From: a virus
IMG/VR virus record: IMGVR_UViG_3300026457_000013
Span: 18,253 to 82,252 of that record
DNA: 64,000 nt
Strand: one strand, 5' to 3'
The notes beneath the pieces were generated by a model. That model was not told the origin of the DNA. It saw only the letters and a list, made by a program, of their open reading frames with translations, and made no database searches. A program made the translations under genes and the position numbers. The number at the start of each line of letters is the position of its first letter. Positions within the stretch are counted from its first letter, which is position 1. Of the stretch, positions 18,510-26,300 are shown in pieces.

Positions 18510-19073
18510 ATGGCTGACCTAATTACTAGAACAGATTATAAAAAATATCTTGGTATTACTACTAATAATAGGGACGCTGAAATTGACCTGCTAATTCCAA
18601 AAATTAGCCAGCTTATTAAAACCTATTGTCGCAGAACTTTTGTTGATTATTATAACGATTTAAAAACAGAGGTTTATAATGGTGGATTCAATAAAATCCT
18701 ATTACAAGAAACCCCTGTAGTAACTATAGATAGTTTTAGCATAAGCACAGACTATGGTCAGACTTATACTGCCCTAACAGAGTTTACCGATTATGTACTA
18801 GACGGTGATATATTAGTTTCATTAAATTCATATGGTTTTCGCGAGTATTTACGTGGTTATCAAATTGTATATTATGGTGGTTATGATACTGTACCAGAAG
18901 ATTTACAATTAGCTGCATTTGATCTGCTAGAATATTATACAAAAAATAACAGCGCTGTGCATGTAAATCGTGACGTAACTCCAAACGTAACGCAAATACA
19001 GTATGTTGCTAGTACAAATTTTCCAGCACATATTAAGCGGGTATTGGATCAGTATATTGCGGATTATGCGTAA
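18510..19073 (+). CDS. head-tail connector protein (putative)
   Basis: 187 aa. The N-terminus (LITRTDYKKYLGI...AEIDLLIPKISQLIKTYCRR) matches HK97 gp6-like connector proteins, which begin with helical DNA-gating segments, and the central beta part (TEVYNGGFNKILLQETPVV) is also typical. It would dock under the portal. A strong AGGAGG precedes the ATG. Its stop overlaps the next start by 1 base. Confidence 0.75.
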   Translation: MADLITRTDYKKYLGITTNNRDAEIDLLIPKISQLIKTYCRRTFVDYYNDLKTEVYNGGFNKILLQETPVVTIDSFSISTDYGQTYTALTEFTDYVLDGDILVSLNSYGFREYLRGYQIVYYGGYDTVPEDLQLAAFDLLEYYTKNNSAVHVNRDVTPNVTQIQYVASTNFPAHIKRVLDQYIADYA

Positions 19074-20653
19074 TGAGTATAGCTCAGTTTTCACCAATAC
19101 TGCGAGCGCGTATAATTGACATTTATGGTGATAAGAATAATAAAGTAGACCTAGCTAGTTTTAAGAAATTAACTAGAAAAGAATTGTTTAAGGCAGTAAT
19201 AGATACTAAGGATATTAGAAAGCGATTCCAAAGTAAAGATTACCATACTTCTAGTTTAACGCTAGAAGGCATTACAGCACTAAATAGAAAATTAGTAGAT
19301 AAACTAGAAGATGAAAAAACTAAAGAAATAGTTGCTAGTCTACTAAATAACGATAATTTTTTTACTACATTTGTAGGTTATATAGAACAAACAGAAACAG
19401 TTAAAGAATATGGTGCTGGAGATTTTAGAATAGAAAAAGTACCTGAAAAGAAATTACGAGATTATTTTATACAGTTTATAAGTGATAAAATACCTGGACT
19501 ACCTGCTGCAACATTACAATTACTCAAAGATAATGTTGAGAGTGGTCACTTAGCTGGAATATTCTTTTTAAAAGCTAAAGTTGCGCTTGGTATACAAGCC
19601 AAGTTTAGTCAAGAAGTTAGTGCTACATATAGAGATTTTACTATTTCTATGCCAGGTCTCGAAGATCAAACAGCTATAAATGCACTAGAAAGTGTACTAA
19701 AAGCTATTTTAGATGCGGATTTTTTAACCAGTAATTTAATTACAGAATCCCAAGTATTTATAGATGCAGTAAAAAATGTTCTTGGTGATAATCCTAGTTT
19801 AATTACGGAGTTACAGTTTCAAGAAGATAATAAAAAAGCTGGAGATTTATTACAACAAGCAGGGCGTCAATTAAATAATTTAATTAAAGCAGCTAGTGCT
19901 AGAGAGGAATCGGCCGCTGAAGCGGCAATCAGCAACTTAATAGCAACCTTAAAACCTGTAGTTCAAGAAATTTTAGCTAAAGCAGAAGAACTAAAATCTC
20001 CGCTAAGTGAGCAAGGTTTGTACGATCCAATTGTTAAAAATGCAAAATTTTTAAGCGAGCAGTTAATTAATACGCCTGGCTCAATAACTATTAAAGATGG
20101 TATAGCTAAGCAAATAGGTGAAGTAATAAAAACAGGCAAATCTACTAAAACACAGTCTGTTAAAATAAAACCAAGACCTATTAAACAAAAACATAAAGAA
20201 GTGTTAGATATTAGTCAACCTGTTAAAGAGTTTAAGCAAGCAGCAGATAAGCTAAAGCAAGCTATAAAAAAGACAAAAATGTCTGCTAATACTAGAGTTG
20301 TAGCCTCTAAAATTGCGGCTAAAGAAACTTCTTTAAAAACTTTACAAGAGTTATTATCAGCCCACCTTATCAAAACTGTAAAACAAAACATGGGTAACGG
20401 CAGTAGACGTGATGTACTAAACTTACGTAGCGGTAGATTTGCTGAAAGTGTAGTAGTAGAAAGACTAACTCAAAGTCGTGAGGGAATGATAACCGCATAC
20501 TATAATTATATGCGTAATCCATATGCAACTTTTAGCGGTGGCGGCAAGCAGCAGTATCCTAGAAGCAGAGACCCTAAACTGCTAATAAGCAAAAGTATAC
20601 GCCAACTAGCCACACAAGCTAAAATAACTAAGTTAAGGGCCGTATTAGTATGA
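19073..20653 (+). CDS. putative head closure / tail-completion-like protein (526 aa)
   Basis: ATG 19073 (TAATG overlap). The long N-terminal part is helical and Lys/Glu-rich with a basic low-complexity tract (KTQSVKIKPRPIKQKHKEV). The C-terminal 110 residues (LNLRSGRFAESVVVERLTQS, NYMRNPYATFSGGGKQQYPR) resemble HK97 gp10-type neck proteins, which are usually only about 100-200 residues. Its place between connector and tail terminator fits. The extra N-terminal 400 residues are unexplained and may be a fused domain. Confidence 0.55.
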   Translation: MSIAQFSPILRARIIDIYGDKNNKVDLASFKKLTRKELFKAVIDTKDIRKRFQSKDYHTSSLTLEGITALNRKLVDKLEDEKTKEIVASLLNNDNFFTTFVGYIEQTETVKEYGAGDFRIEKVPEKKLRDYFIQFISDKIPGLPAATLQLLKDNVESGHLAGIFFLKAKVALGIQAKFSQEVSATYRDFTISMPGLEDQTAINALESVLKAILDADFLTSNLITESQVFIDAVKNVLGDNPSLITELQFQEDNKKAGDLLQQAGRQLNNLIKAASAREESAAEAAISNLIATLKPVVQEILAKAEELKSPLSEQGLYDPIVKNAKFLSEQLINTPGSITIKDGIAKQIGEVIKTGKSTKTQSVKIKPRPIKQKHKEVLDISQPVKEFKQAADKLKQAIKKTKMSANTRVVASKIAAKETSLKTLQELLSAHLIKTVKQNMGNGSRRDVLNLRSGRFAESVVVERLTQSREGMITAYYNYMRNPYATFSGGGKQQYPRSRDPKLLISKSIRQLATQAKITKLRAVLV

Positions 20654-21090
20654 CAAAACGAACACAAATAGTAAGCGCCCTAGCTGAAAAATTTAAGATT
20701 ATAGACGGTACAGCTCCTTATATAACAGACTTAAAAAATCAAAGCTTTGCCAAACTAAAATTCTGGGATGAGATTAATGACTTTCCTGGAGTATATTTAA
20801 CACCAGGAACTGAATTGCGTGAATATCATCCTGCAGATTTTGCCTGGGGCATGCTTGGAGTATGTGTAAAAGTTTACTGTAAAAGTGAGGATAGTTCTCA
20901 AGAACAACTAGAGCAACTATTAGCTGATCTAGAAACTTGCATAGATGCAAATCGTCAATTAGTATATGATTCAACAAATGCTTATACAACAACAGAAATA
21001 TTAATAGACTCAATAACTACGGACGAGGGCCTATTAGCTCCCTATGCAGTTGGCGAGATTAACTTACAGGTCAGATACCAGATTATGTAA
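20650..21090 (+). CDS. tail terminator protein (putative)
   Basis: 146 aa, start overlapping the previous stop by 4 bases. The alpha/beta layout with PGVYLTPGTELREYHPADFA in the middle and VKVYCKSEDSSQEQLEQLLA matches lambda gpU / HK97 tail terminator proteins, which stop tail polymerisation and join tail to head. Position before the tail tube is the expected one. Confidence 0.7.
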   Translation: MTKRTQIVSALAEKFKIIDGTAPYITDLKNQSFAKLKFWDEINDFPGVYLTPGTELREYHPADFAWGMLGVCVKVYCKSEDSSQEQLEQLLADLETCIDANRQLVYDSTNAYTTTEILIDSITTDEGLLAPYAVGEINLQVRYQIM

Positions 21091-21168
21091 GCAACCGTAT
21101 TCATAAAGCCTGGTACAGATAAACGTCTAGTCAAGGCTAGCTGAATACCCATAAAAAGGGATAAAAAC
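21091..21168 (+). promoter_or_regulatory. folded leader before the tail tube gene
   Basis: GTATTCA (about 21098) pairs with TGAATAC (about 21142), enclosing AGCCT/AGGCT. Non-coding; it may protect the highly expressed tail-tube message. Confidence 0.45.
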
Positions 21169-22416
21169 ATGAGTTTTAATTTACTTCGTAATAGTAGAGT
21201 GTTTTTTACTACTGCAGTAGGTGATACAGGTTCTGCTCTAGGAGTTATTGGTGGAGCTCTAGCAGTTGGCGGTAATGCTGTAATTAGTAATACTAATACC
21301 CGTGAAATTCAAGTATTAGACGGTTTTGGGTTTAGTCAAAATACTACGTCGGAAACAGTTACACTAAATGAAACAGGTGCTGTACCTGTACGTGGACAGC
21401 GTACTTTCAACACACAGCTAGATCCTGTTGATTTTAACATGACTACTTACATTCGTCCATATGACGACAACACTATTCTTACAGCTGAAGAAAGTGTATT
21501 GTGGAACGCAATGTTTGCTGTTGATCCAATTGGTGGAACTAATCCAGCTTGGACAAACGGTGATAGTACAGTTACTCCAGAAACTCCTGCCACTGTAGTA
21601 GCTACAAATAGTAACAAGCACCAGCTACAACGCTTTGGTTTAATTGTTATTATGGACACAGCATGCTTTTTAATTGATGATTGTGTGTTAAACACAGCAA
21701 CTATTGATTTCGGTATTGACGCTATTGCCAGCATTGCTTGGGCAGGACAAGCTAAAGCAATTAGACCAGTTACCGGCCCAACAGCAATTGGTAGTGGCAC
21801 ATTTACTGGTAGTGGCATATTTAATGCTAGTACATTTACACAAAAGATTACTACAGCTGCGTTTATTGCCAACAAGCTTAGCACCTTTACACTACAGGCA
21901 GGCCTGGGCAGTCCAGGAACACCCCCTGCTACAACTACCTATTACAACCTACCCATTACTGGTGGTAACCTAACAATTAGCAACAACGTTAGTTACTTAA
22001 CACCTGCTAACCTGGGTATTGTTAACAATCCAGTTACATATTTTGCTGGTACACGTGCAATTAGTGGTAGTGTTACAGCATATCTACGTAGTGGTAGTGC
22101 TACTGGTGCCAATAATACTAGCGACCCAAGCACTGGACGTAAACAAACTATACAATTGCTACAAGATTTGCTAGCAGGTAGCAGTACCACAGTAGATCCT
22201 AGATTTTACATGAAACTTGTAATTGGTGGTTCTACCGCTAATGATCGTGTAGAAATCGAAATGCCTGGTGTAGTGCTTACTATTCCAACAGTTGCTACTG
22301 AGCAAGTTATTAGTACAACTATTAACTTTACGGCTCAAGGTACTGATACAATTGGTGGCGTTCGCAACTTTGATCTTGAAGAAGCTAACGAAATTAACGT
22401 CAAATATTACGCATAA
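21169..22416 (+). CDS. major tail tube protein
   Basis: 415 aa, Ser/Thr/Gly/Ala-rich beta protein with one structural repeat of segments such as QVLDGFGFSQNTTSETVTLN and VPVRGQRTFNTQLDPVDFNM, typical of tail tube proteins that polymerise into the conduit. It lies between tail terminator and tail chaperone, as in lambda-like phages. A perfect hairpin GAGACCGG/CCGGTCTC (about 22427-22449) follows the stop. Larger than lambda gpV (246 aa), probably with an added Ig-like or decorative domain. Confidence 0.8.
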   Translation: MSFNLLRNSRVFFTTAVGDTGSALGVIGGALAVGGNAVISNTNTREIQVLDGFGFSQNTTSETVTLNETGAVPVRGQRTFNTQLDPVDFNMTTYIRPYDDNTILTAEESVLWNAMFAVDPIGGTNPAWTNGDSTVTPETPATVVATNSNKHQLQRFGLIVIMDTACFLIDDCVLNTATIDFGIDAIASIAWAGQAKAIRPVTGPTAIGSGTFTGSGIFNASTFTQKITTAAFIANKLSTFTLQAGLGSPGTPPATTTYYNLPITGGNLTISNNVSYLTPANLGIVNNPVTYFAGTRAISGSVTAYLRSGSATGANNTSDPSTGRKQTIQLLQDLLAGSSTTVDPRFYMKLVIGGSTANDRVEIEMPGVVLTIPTVATEQVISTTINFTAQGTDTIGGVRNFDLEEANEINVKYYA

Positions 22417-22426
22417 GTTTTATCAA

Positions 22427-22450
22427 CCGAGACCGGTATAATGCCGGTCT
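22427..22450 (+). terminator. hairpin after the tail tube gene, no T-run
   Basis: GAGACCGG-TATAATG-CCGGTCTC, 8 perfect pairs, followed by ACTAACC. Lack of a T-run suggests attenuation or 3'-end protection, not full termination. Confidence 0.5.
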
Positions 22451-22468
22451 CACTAACCTTAAAAACAA

Positions 22469-22885
22469 ATGGCAGATCTTAGTTTAAAATCTTTATTAGT
22501 ACCCTCTAAAAGTGTTGAGGTAGAATATCCTGGTATGCCAGGTTTTATTATTGATGTGGCTTTTTTAAGTCGTGAAACACTTATTAATATTCGCAAAAAA
22601 GCTACAAAAACTACGTTTAAAAATCGTCAACCTCAAGAAGAATTAAATGACGATCTTTTCCTACAACTATATGTAGAAAATGCTGTAAAAGGCTGGCGTG
22701 GTTTAAAAATTAAATACTTAGAACAATTAGCACCTGTAGAAGTTGCACATCTTGACCAAGAAGATGAGCTAAACTTTACTAGTGAAAACGCACTATATTT
22801 AATGAAAAATAGTGGTAATTTTGATAGCTTTATTAGTGAGCAGGTTACAGACCTGGGAAACTTTTCCAAGAACAGCTCCAAGTAG
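22469..22885 (+). CDS. tail assembly chaperone, short form (gpG-like)
   Basis: 138 aa. It begins MADLSLKSLLVPSKSVEVEY and lies exactly between tail tube and tape measure, the position of lambda gpG. The stop at 22885 is reached only if the ribosome passes the slippery heptamer GGGAAAC (22855-22861) in frame. Chaperones of this type bind the tape measure and recruit tube subunits. Confidence 0.85.
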   Translation: MADLSLKSLLVPSKSVEVEYPGMPGFIIDVAFLSRETLINIRKKATKTTFKNRQPQEELNDDLFLQLYVENAVKGWRGLKIKYLEQLAPVEVAHLDQEDELNFTSENALYLMKNSGNFDSFISEQVTDLGNFSKNSSK

Positions 22886-23256
22886 TCGAATCTCAGCTAG
22901 CCAATTATTTTGAAAATTTAATGGTTGGTGGCGTTACAAAAGAAATGTATCTTGAGATGTGCTCTATGATGGGTTCAGAGCCTGTTGAAAGCGAAATTCC
23001 AGTTGAACTAGATGATATGCCACTAGAAGTGCAGCAAGCAATGTTAGTTTATCGTATGCTGCGTGATGAGTGGGAAGGTTTTAGTGGATCGTACCTAGGC
23101 AAAAGCTATATTGGACTAACAGAAATATTGCAGTATACAGAAATAGAGCCTAGTGATCACAAATTAATAGTTATGCTTATTAAAACGATTGATAGCATAC
23201 GAAGCCAACAAATAGCTAAATATAGAGAACAAAAGAAGCCTGCTAGCAGTAGTTAG
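22469..23256 (+). CDS. tail assembly chaperone, -1 frameshift fusion (gpGT-like)
   Basis: A classic slippery site GGGAAAC occurs in phase (CT-G GGA AAC, 22855-22861). After a -1 shift the frame reads NLFQEQLQVVESQLANYFEN and stays open to 23256, giving a fusion of about 262 aa. The apparent separate ORF start at 22921 (MVGGVTKEM) is inside this extension and has no good Shine-Dalgarno. This is the conserved lambda G/GT arrangement. A terminator follows the stop. Confidence 0.85.
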
Positions 23257-23267
23257 TAGGCTTTTTT
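23237..23267 (+). terminator. intrinsic terminator after the chaperone pair
   Basis: AGCCTGCTA (23237-23245) pairs with TAGTAGGCT (23254-23262, one G-T), followed by TTTTTATT. The stem overlaps the end of the frameshift product. Confidence 0.8.
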
Positions 23268-23287
23268 ATTACTAGAAATTTTTGCTA

Positions 23288-23316
23288 TTGACATTTATTT
23301 ACCCTTGTGCTATAAT
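23288..23316 (+). promoter_or_regulatory. promoter of the tape measure operon
   Basis: TTGACA 23288-23293, 17-base spacer, TATAAT 23311-23316 with extended TG. The 15-mer CCCTTGTGCTATAAT is identical at 37903-37917. Confidence 0.8.
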
Positions 23317-23357
23317 TGGTGTAAATCTGTGCAAATCTTACTAAGCCTGGAGTAAAT

Positions 23358-26300
23358 ATGGCAGGTAATAAAATAAATATTGACTTAAGCGTTCAAGATC
23401 AGTCTAGTACTATAAAACAACGTACTAACGATGCCAAACAGCTTAATAACGAGCTAGAAAAAGCTCAAAGATTGATGACCGGAACTAAATCTGGCAGTAG
23501 AGCTATGCGCGCAAGTTATGGTGGCGTGGCAGGTGGGGAGGTTGAGGAGTATAATCGTGCACGTGGTGCTGCTGGAGTAGGCGGTGCTAGCGCACGTGAT
23601 TTTGCAGACCAAGCTCGTGGCCTTGGTGGGTTAGTAAGATTATATGCTACCTATGCTGCTAATATATTTGCTGTTACCGCTGCATTTAGTGCACTGCGTG
23701 AAGCAATGCAAACAGATATTATGGTTAAGGGCTTGCAACAACTAAGTGCTGCTAGCGGCACTTCCATGGGCAGCTTAGCCAAACAGTTTAGTGACGTAAC
23801 AGACGGGGCTATTAGTTTTCGCGAATCTATGCAAGCAACTGCTAAAGCAGTAAGCAGCGGATTATCTAGCTCACAGTTTATTGAATTAGGCAAAGTAGCT
23901 AAAGGTGCTAGTCAGGCATTGGGCTTAGATATGAGCGATGCTGTTAGCAGACTTACTCGCGGTATTACTAAGCTAGAACCTGAATTATTAGACGAACTTG
24001 GATTGTTTACAAAAACAGGTAAAGCTGCAGAAGAGTATGCTCGCAAAGTAGGTAAAACTGAAGCCCAGCTAACAGATTTTGAGCGTCGTCAAGCTTTTGC
24101 AAATGCTGTACTAGAAGAAGGACGTCAAAAATTTGGCGAAATAGCGCAAGCCGGTAATCCATATGATAAACTACTAGCACAATTAAAAGATGTTGCACAA
24201 AGTATACTAAGCACAGTTAATAGTATTATTACTCCTATAGCTAAATTATTAGCAGACAATACTGGGCTTATAGGTGCAGCTATTGCACTAGCCGCTATAA
24301 AGATTACCAAGCAAGCTATACCAGCATTAACTAGCTGGCAAGCTGGATTAAAGGACGCTGCAAAAGCTGCTAAAGATCGCATGGGCGATGTTAATGAAGC
24401 GTTTCAAGGGGTATTCTATAGTAAAACAGCTGCAGCTGCTGGAATACCTGAGTTAGAAAAACAGCTAAAAGCCGCACAGCAAAGCCTTACCAAATCTGTA
24501 ACAGATAAGCGTACACTAGAAAGTAGTAGCTTTAAACAAGTAACTACTGCTAAAGAATTAAGCGATAAAGACCGATTAAAACTAGCAAAAGATATTGATA
24601 AATATGAAACTAGTACAGTAAAGCACAGACAAGATCAAGTTGCAGCTGCTAAAGAAGTATTGCGAATTGATAGTGAAATTAAAAATATTAGAAATCAACT
24701 TAATGCTGCCTATGATAAAACCAACGATCAAATGGATAAGCAAGCTAAGTTTGGTAGTGCTATTTGGCAACGTGAACAGCTGACCCGAGCTGCACGTCAA
24801 CGTTATGCTGAGCTAGAAATACGTAGTCGTGTAGCAGAAAATGTTGATACAATGGGCGTACGCGGAGCTGTGCAGGAACTATACAAAGAAACCGCAGCTA
24901 GTAAAGATCTTAGCAAAATGGGTAAGTTTAAAACAGTTACGCTAGGTACATTAGCCGCCGTAACTCGTGGTATAGAAATAGCTGCCAGTGCATTTAGCAG
25001 ATTCTTTTTTGTAATTGGTGCAGCAGTTGCAGTATTTCAGGTGCTTGATAGTATATTTAGTAAAAACAACGAGCAAACACAAGCACTAAATAAAAGCTTG
25101 GATATACTCAATGATACCACCCAAACAGCCAAAGATACTGCTGATAAGTATAAAGACAGTATTAGTGGCGATGCTATAATAGCTTTTAGTAATAGTCTAG
25201 ACGAGTTAACACAATCACTAAAAAATGTTACTAAAGGATTCATAGAAGCACAAGAAGCTGCAGGATATTGGGATTTTATTTGGGATCGTATAAAAGATGT
25301 AACGCCATTTGTTGACAGTTTGCAAGAATCAACCTCAAAAAGCATTGGTAAAAGTTTAGTAGCAGCTATAAAAAGTGTACCTGAAGGCCCAATGCGAGAC
25401 GAGCTTAGTCAAAAGTTCTTTAAAACACTAAAGCTGGGCGATACTGCACTAGTTAATACAGAAACATTTACAAATGCACTAAAAGGCTTAGATGCAGAAA
25501 CATATGGCAAAGTTATACAACAGCTTGGTGTGGATCAGGCCGGTGTTAACGAAAAATTTAAAGAAAGCACTATTTATTTAAGAGACTTAGAATCTAGTAC
25601 TGAAGCTGCTACAAAAGCTCAACAAGCTTTTAATAATAGTTTAAAGGATACTAGTCCCGTAGCACAATTTTTTAGAACTAGTATTAGTCTTGCAGACACA
25701 CTATCTAAAGCACTAAAACAAGTAGACTTTAATGCTCAATTAGGTGCATTAGACAAACTGTCTAAAGTAGATCTAACAATTTTTGATCCTAGTGTAGCAC
25801 TGGAAATAGCCAAGCAAGTAAATGCTTATAAAGATGCCGCGCCTAGATATAAAGAACTAACTAGTATCGCTGCTGATGCAGAAAAAGAAGTAGCTAGACT
25901 AAATCAAATGATAATTGATTCACAGATAATAGACCCGTTTACTGGTTTAGTTTATGTGGACCCTAAACTGCAAAAAAGTGTAAGTGAAGTTGAAGACACA
26001 CTGAATAAGGCCAAAAAAGCCGCCGAAGATTTAAAAGAAAAAACTAAACAAATAGCGAATGAAACACAGCTACTAATAGAAAAGAGTGTTGGAGCCACTA
26101 TTGCTAGAAGTTTAGATGCGTTTAGTACAAAATTAAGACAAGCAGTTGTAGAACAGCAAAAATACATATTAAGTAAATTTCCAGTTAGTACTGAAGCAGG
26201 CATTCAGCTAAGCAATAAGTTAGCCAAAGAACAAATTGATCTAGACTTTAAATTGATAAACAGCCAAGAAATGCTTAGTGCTTCTCAAGATTTACTACGC

